From an uncultured Lachnospira sp. (GTDB lineage: Bacteria; Bacillota; Clostridia; Lachnospirales; Lachnospiraceae), in NCBI GenBank assembly GCA_910589305.1, contig CAJUTV010000001.1, positions 309,149-373,148 of the forward strand: DNA of 64,000 nucleotides, in the 5' to 3' direction. This document shows, piece after piece, positions 53,501 through 62,944 of the stretch. The translations under genes were made by a program, and so were the position numbers. Numbering within the stretch: position 1 is the first letter of the stretch; each line of letters opens with the position of its first letter. Under the pieces are notes generated by a model. That model was not told the DNA's origin, ran no database searches, and worked only from the letters and a program-made list of their open reading frames with translations.

Positions 53501-53806
53501 ATGCTCTTCTAACACTTTTCGTACAATTAAATTTTTTCCTGTATCATCCAACACAGGACGATTTTGTCCGCCAACTTCCTCAAATACTTTATAGGCGAGA
53601 CGCTCAAAACTGACAACATCAATATTTAAAATCCCTTTATTGGGATGCATATATACCAACTTTTTCTGTGTTGCCATTGTATATTGTTCAGGCACTACAA
53701 TAATATAATTTCGTTCTGGATTTTGAATCGACTTTTCAATAATTTTCTGATATGCAAACGTTGATTTGCCAACTCCTGAACCGCCTGCTACAATCTTTAA
53801 TCCCAT
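50501..53806 (-). CDS. addB: ATP-dependent nuclease subunit B
   Basis: 1101 residues from ATG 53806. GLKIVAGGSGVGKSTFAY (Walker A) at the N-terminus, a divergent inactive helicase core, and a C-terminal nuclease with VDYKTGNSDF. The Fe-S cluster cysteines are visible: one in SSCHFAYFLCHG and three in SCDYCPYNEVCGF. It is the Chi-recognising partner of AddA and lies directly upstream of it. The ribosome site lies in CACAGAAATGAGGA, again a relative of the conserved leader end. Confidence 0.95.
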   Translation of the reverse strand: MGLKIVAGGSGVGKSTFAYQKIIEKSIQNPERNYIIVVPEQYTMATQKKLVYMHPNKGILNIDVVSFERLAYKVFEEVGGQNRPVLDDTGKNLIVRKVLEEHKKSLHYFGSSINKIGFVSELKSVISELLQYNISVDNIGEIAVKSADNQLLTAKLQDLNIIYRSFMDYLSDNYITSEEILDVLCQVIDKSSIIKKSEIVFDGFTGFTPIQYNLMVLLLQLCHQITVTVTIDAKEKLNVMEGMHNLFFMSKEMVQKLYRLCDEAHIDILEPVLMNKNSNPRFQNKRIAFLEKNLFRYNKIFYQNKDDRDAIHIYEASTPKEEVQFAVSELLKLTRFHGYRYKDIAIVSGEIELYGLLAGNICKQNNIPVFVDNKKTVADNPLVEFLRGALEAIEKNYSYESMLRYLRTGMTGIAREDVDLIDNYCVATGVRGTMWRKKWTRKGRQREGFPLEYLNELRVQIMSPFAVLEKKLKKKEAFVEDYVRAVYEFLVDTKAQEKINDFADLPDTGDEYHQIYAKIIELFDKIVELLGKQKLSLSEFNRIIDSGIAEIKVGLIPPTADCVVVGDIERTRLEEIKVLFFLGVNEGIIPKKSESKGVLSEADRDYLEDMKIELSDSSRRKAFVQKFYLYLVLTKPSDKIYITFSSKGTDGKGALPSYLLQSIRQMFPDVSMDTSKEFNSQLKYIKIPKSDLVYNPDAYIQMLGEHLALKLYNERLSGSISAFEQYSSCHFAYFLCHGLGLYGRDEYTFESSDFGTIMHSVIENVCKRVEQEGKQLQNLSDESRFGYVQDVLARLSDEYSDTILKDSGRNKFILKRMAKLADRTLWAIGRQIDSGKFVPDEFEFSFMMDEQEIVLDSGHAKMCITGKIDRIDIYEDDKNVYVRVVDYKTGNSDFNLAQVYYGLKMQLVTYLRAAMLMEQKRHPEKNIIPAGVFYYNVKNPIIAFDNQSEEQLNKDILEELMLKGAINKEYNLPKLMDSSDTSKSVVVPVNFDKDGNIKEKENTLSTESFDKLQHYVSVNQTDIGKDILEGNNRINPYKNGMHTSCDYCPYNEVCGFSPSLGGKGFRKFANLKPEEIWEKIDEKLNQEKDEEAGSDGKSMDR

Positions 53807-54034
53807 ATCGTCATTCCTCATTTCTGTGCATTTGTATTTTTAATTTTTACGTTGCAGCTAATTTCTAAAAATAGCTAATAACTTATTTTTTGATAACACT
53901 GTAAAAATGATTCTTGCACTCAATCAATACATTTTTATTCTTTATAAAATGATACTTCAATGCTGTGAACTGCCATGAATATTCTATATACCAAACGCAT
54001 AAATATATAGTAGCAAAAAAAAGGAGATTTGCAT

Positions 54035-54499
54035 ATGAGTTCAAAGACAAAAATTATTGTTATCCCTAAAATTGTTCTGATAGCAGCCGTTATTATCTTA
54101 TTGTTAATTATTTCTATTGCTGTTTTTATGGGATTTCAAGGTAATAAGACACAAGAAATGGATACACAAAAAGTGCAAAACACTACTTCTGACCATATAT
54201 ATACGCCTGGTGTTTATACATCGTCCATTATGCTTGATGGAAACCAGCTTGATATAAAAGTTACATTGGATGCCAATAACATTAACGATATTGAAATGCT
54301 CAATCTCTCAGAGGCTGTAACAACCATGTATCCAATGCTTTCTGATAATTTTAATGAGCTTGCAAAAAATGTGTGTGAAAACGGCTCAACAGACAATATA
54401 CGCTACTCATCTGATGTAAAATACACAACAAGCGTACTGTTAAATGGGATTAATTCCTGCCTTGAAAAAGCTCAAGTACATACAGAGACTAAAAAATAA
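54035..54499 (+). CDS. Membrane-anchored protein with FMN-bind-like domain
   Basis: 154 residues from ATG 54035, eight bases after AAAGGAG. An N-terminal span (IVLIAAVIILLLIISIAVF) is followed by an extracytoplasmic domain. YTPGVYTSSIMLDGNQLDI, VTLDANNINDIEML and VKYTTSVLLNGINSCLEKA follow the layout of FMN_bind domains (SGAT-TS motif), but the SGAT is replaced by SDVKYT, so flavin attachment is doubtful. Function unknown. Confidence 0.65.
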   Translation: MSSKTKIIVIPKIVLIAAVIILLLIISIAVFMGFQGNKTQEMDTQKVQNTTSDHIYTPGVYTSSIMLDGNQLDIKVTLDANNINDIEMLNLSEAVTTMYPMLSDNFNELAKNVCENGSTDNIRYSSDVKYTTSVLLNGINSCLEKAQVHTETKK

Positions 54500-54531
54500 G
54501 ATGGAAAAATTAGGGATTTTATCTTTATATT

Positions 54532-54566
54532 AAAAGTGGGGACAGATTTTATCCGCCCCCACTTTT
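54532..54566. terminator. Bidirectional terminator
   Basis: AAAGTGGGG...CCCCCACTTT with a short loop lies between convergent genes; T-runs on both sides. Confidence 0.8.
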
Positions 54567-54567
54567 A

Positions 54568-56343
54568 TCATTGATTAAACAAATGTAAATATTTCCCAAA
54601 CTCCTGCAATGCTTCCTCAACCACTTGTGGCTGTTCCATATCAACACCGCACAATTTCAACAAATCAATCGGATGCATACTGCCGCCGCTGCTTAAAAAC
54701 TTCATATAACCAGCTAATGTCTGTTTATCACCCGCCAAAATCCTTGTCGCAATGGAAATGGCAGCCGAAAAACCTGTCGCATATTGATAGACATAAAATG
54801 GTGTATAAAAATGCGGAATCCTTGCCCACTCATATGTAATTTCTTTATCAATAACCATATTAGAACCAAAATACTTTGCATTTAAGTCTTTATATAGGCT
54901 GCATAAATTATCTGCACAAAGCACTTCTCCCTGTTCCGCTATGCTGTGAGCCTTCTTTTCAAATTCGGCAAACATCGTCTGTCTGTAAAGTGTTCCCTTA
55001 AACTGCTCTAAATAGCGATTTATCAAATATTTACGCTGTGTTTCATCATTGCAGTGTTTTAATAAATAGTGAATAAGAAGAGTCTCATTACATGTTGAAG
55101 CCACTTCTGCCACAAATATCTTATATCCTGAGTAGATATGAGGCTGTGTTTGATTGGAATAATACGTGTGCATGGCATGACCCATCTCATGAATTACCGT
55201 AAAAACATCATTTAACGTATCATTATAATTTAAAAATACATATGGGTGTGTGCTATATACGCCCCAAGAAAAAGCACCATTACGCTTGCCTGTATTTTCA
55301 TATACATCAACCCAGCCATTGTCAAAGCCTTCACGAACAGTTGTGACATAGGCTTCACCAAGCGGCTGCAATGCCTGTATAACCATTTCTTTTGCCTGCC
55401 TATAATCCACTTTCATTGTATAATCAGAAACCATCAGAGCATAAATATCATAAAAATGCAATTCGTCCACACCAAGCTCATGTTTCCTTAACGCCACATA
55501 ATCATGCATCTTATCAAGATTATTATTGACTGTTAATAAAAGATTATCATACACACGAACAGGAATAAATGATTGTGTTAGATACATTTCTAATGTACTT
55601 GTATAATTTCTTGCATTGGCATAAAAAATAGCCCTCTTTACATCGCCATAATACGTTTCTGCAAGCGTGTGAATATAGCTGCTATATGGTTTATATAAAG
55701 TCTCAAATGCTGATTTGCGCACCTGTCTGTCATTGCTTTCCATAAGTGCGCTGTATCTGCCATGTGTCAATTCTATCTCTTCGCCTTTTTCATTTGTAAT
55801 ATACCCAAAACGAATATCGGCATTATTAAACTTTGAGAATATTTTACTAGGCGCATCTGCCATTCTCTGCACTGCAGCAAGTAATTTCTCTTCTTTATCC
55901 GACAATATATGTAGTTTGCCTGCCAATATATCCTCTATATATTGTCTATAAGGCTTTACTATCTGTTCCTCAAGATATTGCTTTATAATATTATCATCAA
56001 TTGCCAAAATCTCAGGCTCTACAAAGGAATATTTTTCTGCCAATTTTGTGACTGCCATCTGTGCCTTGCCAGACATTGACTGATATAAAACATTTGTTGT
56101 ATCTTCATAATATTTCATAAAGGCATAGACATAAATTTTTTCTGCCAAAAAATCCGCCTTATCTTGCTCATCTAAAACCAAAGCTAAATTATCTGCACGC
56201 TCGCAGATGATTCCTTTATATGGACAAGGCATTTCACACTCACGCAAAAATCTTTTATAATCTTCTTCCCATAATGCATCACTAGCATATATATCCTCAA
56301 TACGCCATTTATCGCTTTGTTCTATCTCTGCTCTTGACAACAT
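54568..56343 (-). CDS. pepF: Oligoendopeptidase F
   Basis: 591 residues of the M3 family. The zinc motif TVIHEMGHAMHTYY is near residue 385, with the third ligand glutamate in FVAEVASTCNETLL. KWRIEDIYASDALWEEDY at the start is typical. It degrades short peptides in the cytoplasm. Start ATG after AGGAGG. Confidence 0.95.
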   Translation of the reverse strand: MLSRAEIEQSDKWRIEDIYASDALWEEDYKRFLRECEMPCPYKGIICERADNLALVLDEQDKADFLAEKIYVYAFMKYYEDTTNVLYQSMSGKAQMAVTKLAEKYSFVEPEILAIDDNIIKQYLEEQIVKPYRQYIEDILAGKLHILSDKEEKLLAAVQRMADAPSKIFSKFNNADIRFGYITNEKGEEIELTHGRYSALMESNDRQVRKSAFETLYKPYSSYIHTLAETYYGDVKRAIFYANARNYTSTLEMYLTQSFIPVRVYDNLLLTVNNNLDKMHDYVALRKHELGVDELHFYDIYALMVSDYTMKVDYRQAKEMVIQALQPLGEAYVTTVREGFDNGWVDVYENTGKRNGAFSWGVYSTHPYVFLNYNDTLNDVFTVIHEMGHAMHTYYSNQTQPHIYSGYKIFVAEVASTCNETLLIHYLLKHCNDETQRKYLINRYLEQFKGTLYRQTMFAEFEKKAHSIAEQGEVLCADNLCSLYKDLNAKYFGSNMVIDKEITYEWARIPHFYTPFYVYQYATGFSAAISIATRILAGDKQTLAGYMKFLSSGGSMHPIDLLKLCGVDMEQPQVVEEALQEFGKYLHLFNQ

Positions 56344-56618
56344 CGTTGTTTACCTCCTGCACTTATTTAAGACCATTCCATTTACATCATCAAATGAATC
56401 CTACTCATTTTTATAATATCTTTAAAAAATAGATGTACTATTATATAAAAGTTCGCTTTACAAACAAAACGTCTGTATAACGAACTTTTGCACTGCAATT
56501 TTATTATATTTTTCACTATCAAGAAATTATTTAACATATGTTTGCAATTCATCCTACGACTAAAGTCGCGGGTATTCTTGCCTTATATCATAAAAATCAT
56601 ATAACTTTAATTCTTTTA
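56344..56618. other. Intergenic stretch upstream of pepF
   Basis: Contains a hairpin AAAGTTCG...CGAACTTT at 56447-56490, likely the degV terminator, and a CGAC-TAAA-GTCG palindrome near 56555-56575. No gene seen. Confidence 0.5.
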
Positions 56619-57491
56619 TTATAATTCTGGCAAATAAACAGAACATGCAATAGCAAGTGCTCCATGTCCAATATGACAAGCTACGCTTAACGATAATGGG
56701 TCCATGTTAAAATCCAACTGTGGATATTGTTCTTTCACCATTGCCGCCCACTCTGCTGCCTCTTCTGGATTGCCTGAATAAGCTACAGATATATGCACTC
56801 TATTTTCTTTATAAGCTTCCTTAAATCGGTTATTTAAATCATCTTCCATCGCCTTTAACATAATCTTTTTAGCTGATGCTTTTCCTCTTGTCTTTGCAAA
56901 TGCATCCAGTTTTTCTCCCTGAATCTGCAAAACTGGATTCAATTTTAACATTGTTCCAATCGCTGCTGCCGCTGGTGTGATTCTGCCGCCTTTTTTCAAA
57001 TATTTTAACGTATCCAATGTAATATAAATACTAGACTGAAATTTATCTCGTTCAAGAATTTCTTTAATTTCCTTTGCATCACACCCCTTTTCTGCCAATG
57101 CCTTTGCATCAAGGACAGATTGTCTTTGTGTTACAGAAATACGCTGATTATTCACCACATAAACCTTGCCATTATAGTCCTCTGCTAATACCGTAGCGGT
57201 CTGACATGTACTGCTTAATCCACTCGACATTGGTATAAATACAATTTCATCATATTCCTTTAATAATTGGTCAAATCGTTCCTGCAGTTCTCCAATTGAT
57301 GGCTGTGATGTTGATATATCTGCATCTTCTTTTAATTTTTGATAAAATTCTTCCTGTGTCAAATCAATATCTTCATAAAATTGCGCACCGTTAATAAAAA
57401 AAGGCATTGGTAAGACAGAAACCCCCAATTCCTTGCCCATTAACTGTGTAATTCCACTGTTACTATCTGTTAATATTGCTGTTTTGCTCAT
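56619..57491 (-). CDS. DegV family fatty-acid-binding protein
   Basis: 290 residues. AILTDSNSGIT at the start, DISTSQPSIGELQERF near 55-70 and VFIPMSSGLSSTCQTA near 85-100 are the DegV signatures; LKYLKKGGRITPAAA and CHIGHGALAIA complete it. The family binds a fatty acid in a closed pocket and, in fatty acid kinase systems, feeds FakA. No fakA is near. Confidence 0.93.
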   Translation of the reverse strand: MSKTAILTDSNSGITQLMGKELGVSVLPMPFFINGAQFYEDIDLTQEEFYQKLKEDADISTSQPSIGELQERFDQLLKEYDEIVFIPMSSGLSSTCQTATVLAEDYNGKVYVVNNQRISVTQRQSVLDAKALAEKGCDAKEIKEILERDKFQSSIYITLDTLKYLKKGGRITPAAAAIGTMLKLNPVLQIQGEKLDAFAKTRGKASAKKIMLKAMEDDLNNRFKEAYKENRVHISVAYSGNPEEAAEWAAMVKEQYPQLDFNMDPLSLSVACHIGHGALAIACSVYLPEL

Positions 57492-57673
57492 ATGACCTCC
57501 ATACTATAATTTATTTTTTAGAAGCTGTCATTTATTCCAACTTTCGTTATTATTTGGCTATACTCTCTATTTTATATTGCTATTTAAAAGCATTTCATAT
57601 AAAATAATTTTAGCTTTATGGTGGCTATTATACATGATTACCATAAATACCGCAACCAAATTTGGAGTTTCCC

Positions 57674-58498
57674 ATGAAATATACAAATTATTGTAATCCA
57701 TCTGATTTTAGACAATTAAGCAGCTCTTGCAATCATTATGAAGCTTACTTTGATGAGGACGACAACTCTTATATAACCTATATTGCCGCATACTTAGATA
57801 CAAGGCTAGTTGGCTTTATTTCCTGTATTACACCCGATTTATCTATCACAGACCATCAACAAATATGCTACGTTGAAATCACTGCAATGGTTCACCCCGA
57901 TTACAGGCATAAAAAAATATGTTCCAATTTATTATCAAAACTTTATATCCTTATAGAAGATATGTCCAACCAATTTAACAAAAAAAATAAGACTTGTGTA
58001 TCGATACAATTTATATGTACTGTCAATGATAAAAATGCCAAGAACCATCATCTTGTATTACACTCATGCGACTATTTAATGATATTAAAAGATACAAATC
58101 CTTTAGATAGAGAAAATCAAAAACAAATCTCTAAAGACAAAGAACAGCCAAACCATATAAAAAATCACTATCAATCTTATTTTAGCCCAGATAAGAGCTG
58201 TTATATGCTGTTTGACAAGAATTTTTCTTCGCCTATTGCTGTATGCGAATTAGAATATTTCCAATCCTATACTTGTATATCAAACGTGTATGTAGACAGC
58301 GATAAACGCGGCAAAAAAATTGGTACCTCTCTTATAAAAAATTTAATACAGGATTATTTTCATGCTGAGCATAAACTGCTTCCATTAATCCTACATGTTT
58401 CTAGTACCAATCCCGCCGCGCTTCAACTTTATAAAAATTGTGGTTTTTCTATATATGAACAGGTGAATTATTATTATATAAATGTTCCTGTTATATAA
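57674..58498 (+). CDS. Tandem GNAT acetyltransferase
   Basis: 274 residues from ATG 57674, six bases after GGAG. Two GNAT folds: the first has VEITAMVHPDYRHKKICSNLL, the second ISNVYVDSDKRGKKIGTSL with the pyrophosphate-binding loop, and NPAALQLYKNCGF near the end. The first domain's acetyl-CoA loop is degenerate (HKKICS), so probably only the second is active. Substrate unknown. Its stop lies 25 bases from that of the convergent rloB remnant. Confidence 0.85.
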   Translation: MKYTNYCNPSDFRQLSSSCNHYEAYFDEDDNSYITYIAAYLDTRLVGFISCITPDLSITDHQQICYVEITAMVHPDYRHKKICSNLLSKLYILIEDMSNQFNKKNKTCVSIQFICTVNDKNAKNHHLVLHSCDYLMILKDTNPLDRENQKQISKDKEQPNHIKNHYQSYFSPDKSCYMLFDKNFSSPIAVCELEYFQSYTCISNVYVDSDKRGKKIGTSLIKNLIQDYFHAEHKLLPLILHVSSTNPAALQLYKNCGFSIYEQVNYYYINVPVI

Positions 58499-58523
58499 GA
58501 CCAATGGTAAACTATCAATAAAT

Positions 58524-59299
58524 TTATAATCTCATTTCTTCTATTAACTTTCCTACTGAGGTGCCTAGTTCATTTACTAATTTGGAGGAATCCTCACAAT
58601 ATAATTTTGCCTGTTCAACTGCAATATCTATAAAAGGCAAAAACTTTTTAAATTCTAATTTGCATCCTTTTGAATAGCCACCTGCATTTTTTGAAACTAA
58701 TATTTCAAGATATTTTTTATTAATGGATGCATCGTTAAACAATTGATGTTTCAAATTTTTTGGATTTTTAAGAAGTTTTTGTGATTCATATTGTTTTATA
58801 TTTGGAAAGTGCATTAACAACCATAATTCAAAATTCGGATTAGACATTACTATTTTAATTCCATGTTGATTGCATAACTCAAAAATTTCATTTAATTTAC
58901 TTTCAAGTTTTCTGTAATCTCTATCAAAAATAACACACACTTGGTCTATTTCGGCATCAAAATTATCCCATTTACAATTTTCTTCCCATTCGTTTTCTGG
59001 AATTTGATTTCCATTTTGGTCAATACGCCCCATTTGAACTAAACAAGCATTTATTAACTGCATAGGAGACTTAATGTCTCTTGCCCTTTTTGCTTTTCTA
59101 TCACTTCAATATAGACATCATTCTTTATATTTAACTCTGCCTTATTATTCCGAACTCTAAAAAAATAAGATTCTTCTGTTGCTCCTTCCGAAACACAATA
59201 AAAACGGATTCTTGGTGATATTGTTTCTGCTTCATTTTCATAATTAAATATTTTGGGAGTTCTTAAATTTAATTTTTTCAAATTTATTCTTTCCCCCAT
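58524..59299 (-). pseudogene. rloB/abiLii-like gene disrupted by a frameshift
   Basis: The first frame (59299 to 59054) encodes FYCVSEGATEESYFFRV and IEVIEKQKGQETLS, then runs into a stop. The rest continues in another frame from 59063: PMQLINACLVQ, VCVIFDRDYRKLES and MSNPNFELWLLMHF, which is a hallmark of RloB. Both parts are well conserved, so the break is recent: two extra bases near 59064-59068 would explain it. RloB is a TOPRIM-like toxin-type partner of the RloA/AbiLi ATPase encoded immediately upstream (16-bp overlap). Unless frameshifting restores it, the module is inactive. Confidence 0.8.
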
Positions 59300-60648
59300 A
59301 CGTACTCAAAATCTTTAAATACAGGAACCGCACCATATCTTCCAGCAAGATAATCTTTAGCAACGACCTTATCATATCGAATTTTAAATTTTTCTAAGGT
59401 ATATAAATTGGTACTATTATCCTTTTCTTTTTCAGCAAACCATATCTCATCTCTTCGTAAGATGTTTAAATCCATTAAATTCGATTCATGTGTAGTAATA
59501 ATCAATTGTGTCGTTTTATTTTCTGATAGATTAAGAAATGTCTCTACAAATTTAATTGTCATTTGTGGATGAAGACTGCGGTCTAATTCATCTATGATAA
59601 ATACCTTATCCTTATCATCATTTAAAATCACATGTAATAATTCAATAAGCCTTTTTGTTCCATCAGATTCTTCTCCATATTCATATTTACTCTCATCCAT
59701 CCCATGCTGAAACATTAATTTTGCAATTTTTTTTACACCTGTTTCATCATAATCTAATTCAAATAAAGTATTGTCAAAATTAAGAATCGATTTTACATTT
59801 GCTGTATTATCAACATCTGGTTTTTGTAAAAATCGTTCTGCTACTTTTTCATTGAAAAAATACTCTTTAAAAGCTGCCTCATTCATCATACGCATATTAT
59901 AATCAGTTATACCTGTATCTAAATATTTTAAGACATTTACTAATTTTTTATTATCATTTTCAAATAATAAATAGCTTTTGCCTAATTTCGTTTCAGGATA
60001 AATAATAATTAATTTATATTTAAACCAATCAAATATTTTATTAAAAACCTCAAATTCGTCTTCCATTTCCCGTCTTTTTATTTCATATAACAATAATGTA
60101 GTATGAATACGATTTGCATCCTTTATAAAAAATTCAAATTGTTCTCTATTATCTTTTTGATGAAACATATTTTCATCAAAATAATACTGATTATTTTCTA
60201 CTAATCTTTCAAAAATAACATGTTCTTCTTCTGCCTTCATCTCATAAAGCCATTCTGAAAGAACGATATTATCTTTTACATTAACTGTAAATCCATATGC
60301 AAAACATTTTTTCTCTATTGTAAACTCATATTCAAATAAAGTTGGTTTACTTGCATTCGATTCATTACTTCTGCAAAATTTATCATGATAAGAAGCAGCT
60401 TCCATTGTATTTAAAACAATTTCTTTTCCAGCATCAATAGCTTTAATTAAATTTGTTTTGCCTGATGCATTTGCTCCATATATAGAAGAAAATTTCAACA
60501 CCTTTCGTTCCTTATAATTTATCACTCGCTCTTTATGCTGTTCTGAACGCCCTGCATAAAGATGATATTCTGTAGGAACAATCTTTCCTTTTTCATCTGT
60601 TTTATAACCAAATGACATAAAATTGGATATTGAAAATCTCATTAACAC
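59284..60648 (-). CDS. RloA/AbiLi-like AAA ATPase
   Basis: 454 residues if started at GTG 60648, five bases after GAGGTGA; ATG 60642 is close. MRFSISNFMSFG at the start, Walker A YGANASGKTNLIK near 55, SDGTKRLIELL, Walker B VFIIDELDRSLHP and LIITTHESNLMD. The C-terminus YLAGRYGAVPVFKDF is typical of RloA/AbiLi. It is followed by the broken rloB. The pair lies directly after dapB, a position typical of an inserted defence module. Confidence 0.88.
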   Translation of the reverse strand: MLMRFSISNFMSFGYKTDEKGKIVPTEYHLYAGRSEQHKERVINYKERKVLKFSSIYGANASGKTNLIKAIDAGKEIVLNTMEAASYHDKFCRSNESNASKPTLFEYEFTIEKKCFAYGFTVNVKDNIVLSEWLYEMKAEEEHVIFERLVENNQYYFDENMFHQKDNREQFEFFIKDANRIHTTLLLYEIKRREMEDEFEVFNKIFDWFKYKLIIIYPETKLGKSYLLFENDNKKLVNVLKYLDTGITDYNMRMMNEAAFKEYFFNEKVAERFLQKPDVDNTANVKSILNFDNTLFELDYDETGVKKIAKLMFQHGMDESKYEYGEESDGTKRLIELLHVILNDDKDKVFIIDELDRSLHPQMTIKFVETFLNLSENKTTQLIITTHESNLMDLNILRRDEIWFAEKEKDNSTNLYTLEKFKIRYDKVVAKDYLAGRYGAVPVFKDFEYVWGKE

Positions 60649-60791
60649 AATTATCACCTCACGATTCTTTCTCTCTTTTGTTCTATTATGTAACATTATA
60701 TGTCTCATTATACTGTGATTTTCATTGATTACAAGAGATTTTCTCACAATTTTTAATAAATTTTGTACATTTAGAATCAATTATCTTAGAT

Positions 60792-61550
60792 TTATCCAAT
60801 CACATCCGCCATATCATACATTCCTGCTGATTTTCCAGCAAGAAATTTAGCCGCCTCAATTGCGCCTTTAGCAAATACAGATTTTGAGTATGCCGTGTGT
60901 GTAAACTCAATCACTTCATCTTCTCCTGCAAAGATAACATCATGCACGCCAACAATCGTACCGCCGCGAACAGCACTGATTCCTATCTCTTTTTTATCTC
61001 TCTTTTGTCTTATACTGCTTCGGTCATACTGATAAAAATATTCATCACCCAACACTTCTTTTATGGAATCCGCCAACGCAAGCGCCGTTCCGCTTGGCGC
61101 ATCCAACTTTTGATTATGATGTTTTTCAACAATTTCAATATCAAACCCTGCTGGTGCTAAGACTTTTGTTGCCTCTTTAAGAAGCTTAAATAATGTATTA
61201 ATTCCCAGCGACATATTGGCAGACTTTAATACAGCCACTTTACAAGCCGCATCGCGTACCTTATCAACTTGCTCTTTACTTAATCCTGTTGTACATACAA
61301 CTACAGGCATCTGTTTATCAACACAGTATTGAAGCAAGGAATCAACTGCACTGGCAGCAGCAAAATCAATAACAACATCCGCCTTTACATCACACTTATC
61401 AATAGATGGAAATACAGGATACGCATTATGTCCATCATCATAAGGGTCAATCCCTGCAACAATTTGACATCCTTCATCTTTTGCAACTAAATCAGTTATC
61501 ACTTTCCCCATATGACCATTACAGCCATGCATAATTATATTTATCAACAT
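60792..61550 (-). CDS. dapB: 4-hydroxy-tetrahydrodipicolinate reductase
   Basis: 252 residues. IIMHGCNGHMGKVI binds NAD(P)H; VEKHHNQKLDAPSGTALAL contains the catalytic HH and lysine; GISAVRGGTIVGVHDV completes the family pattern. Second step of the diaminopimelate/lysine branch after DapA. Start ATG after TAGGAG. About 270 bp separate it from dapA. Confidence 0.96.
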   Translation of the reverse strand: MLINIIMHGCNGHMGKVITDLVAKDEGCQIVAGIDPYDDGHNAYPVFPSIDKCDVKADVVIDFAAASAVDSLLQYCVDKQMPVVVCTTGLSKEQVDKVRDAACKVAVLKSANMSLGINTLFKLLKEATKVLAPAGFDIEIVEKHHNQKLDAPSGTALALADSIKEVLGDEYFYQYDRSSIRQKRDKKEIGISAVRGGTIVGVHDVIFAGEDEVIEFTHTAYSKSVFAKGAIEAAKFLAGKSAGMYDMADVIG

Positions 61551-61822
61551 TTACTCCTATTCCGCAGGTCACAAAAACTTATAGGCAACTCTTGCAAATC
61601 TGCATAACAAATTTGCCGCTAAATTATACATTCTCAATTTAAGCACAAAGAGCTGCAAACCATTTTTATAAATATATATAACAAATTTATCCTATGACTT
61701 TCTTTTAATATTCAATCATTCTAAATAATTTTCATGATTGCCTGCTTATCATCTTATCTTCACTAATCATATTTATATTATAATAATTACATTATTAATA
61801 ATAGCATTGTTCTTTAATGATA
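61551..61822. other. Gap between dapA and dapB
   Basis: 272 bp of AT-rich DNA. A TATAAT near 61622-61630 on the minus strand might give dapB its own promoter. No gene or strong hairpin seen. Confidence 0.4.
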
Positions 61823-62713
61823 TTATTTAATATCAATCCCATATTCTATCATTGCATGTTTTAATCGCTCCAGATTTGGTGCTTCCATTGGTGAAAGAGG
61901 CATTCTAAGCGGTCCGACTTCCATTCCCATCAAATTTAAGGCATGTTTTACCGGAATTGGGTTTACTTCACAAAACAGCGCATCTACAAGATTTAAAGCC
62001 TCAAACTGCATTTTTGCACTGCCTTCGATATCTCCCGCCATAAATTTTGCACAGATATCATGAGTCTGCTGTGGTGCTACATTAGAAAGTACAGATATAA
62101 CGCCTTTTGCGCCAATTGACATAAGCGGTACAATCAATCCATCTTCACCGGAATACATATCAAGACAACCTTCTGCTAACATCATTGTTTTTACTTCTTG
62201 TGCCATATTTCCTGTTGCTGCTTTTATACCAACAATATTGTCAACTTCTTTTCCTAATCGTGCGGCTGTTTCAGGAAAAATATTGCACCCTGTTCTTGAA
62301 GGCACATTATACATAATAATCGGTAAATCAACCGATTTTGCTATCTGTGTATAGTGTGCTATAAGTCCGCTCTGTGTAGCCTTATTATAATATGGTGTAA
62401 CAACAAGACAAGCATCGGCTCCTGCTTTCTGTGCCTCCTGTGACAAGTAAACTGCTGTCTGTGTACAATTTGAGCCTGTTCCTGCAACAACTGGCACTCT
62501 TTTCTTTACATAATCTACAGTAAACTGTATCGTCTCAATATGTTCTTCATGAGTCATCGTTGAAGCTTCACCTGTTGTTCCACATACAATAATAGCATCG
62601 GTTGAGTGATTAATCTGATAATCTAACAACTCACCCATCTTGTCATAATGAATCTGTCCATCTGCTTTCATTGGTGTGATAATAGCTACTCCTGCTCCGG
62701 TAAAAATCGCCAT
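61823..62713 (-). CDS. dapA: 4-hydroxy-tetrahydrodipicolinate synthase
   Basis: 296 residues from ATG 62713, preceded by AAGAAGG; an upstream codon at 62740 would add nine residues without a ribosome site. CGTTGEASTMTHEEH, MYNVPSRTGCN (catalytic Tyr) and VGIKAATGN (Schiff-base Lys) are all there. It condenses pyruvate with aspartate semialdehyde. Controlled by the lysine riboswitch about 200 bases upstream. Confidence 0.96.
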   Translation of the reverse strand: MAIFTGAGVAIITPMKADGQIHYDKMGELLDYQINHSTDAIIVCGTTGEASTMTHEEHIETIQFTVDYVKKRVPVVAGTGSNCTQTAVYLSQEAQKAGADACLVVTPYYNKATQSGLIAHYTQIAKSVDLPIIMYNVPSRTGCNIFPETAARLGKEVDNIVGIKAATGNMAQEVKTMMLAEGCLDMYSGEDGLIVPLMSIGAKGVISVLSNVAPQQTHDICAKFMAGDIEGSAKMQFEALNLVDALFCEVNPIPVKHALNLMGMEVGPLRMPLSPMEAPNLERLKHAMIEYGIDIK

Positions 62714-62890
62714 CTTATCCTTCTTTCCGCTGTATATCACAGCTACATAATATTCTAAAAATATTTTAATTTGCTATTTTTTAAATTTTTAATAAACTCT
62801 AATATAACCTTATAATTTTGCTGAATAATTCTTGCAAATTCATAACAAATACATTTGTTATAAACTTATTAGTAAATGAAACTTTCCTAT

Positions 62891-62924
62891 AAAGTAAAAA
62901 AAGCTGACCATATATGGACAGCCT
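62891..62924 (-). terminator. Attenuator terminator of the lysine riboswitch
   Basis: GGCTG-T-CCATATATGG-T-CAGCT followed by TTTTTTTACTTT on the minus strand, just downstream of the aptamer and before dapA. This indicates control at transcription termination. Confidence 0.8.
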
Positions 62925-62944
62925 AAGCATTGCAAAAATGTTTT

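Noticed and set aside
58524..59299. Programmed ribosomal frameshift in rloB
   Set aside because: No slippery heptamer or following hairpin is visible at the junction; a 2-bp indel explains it better.
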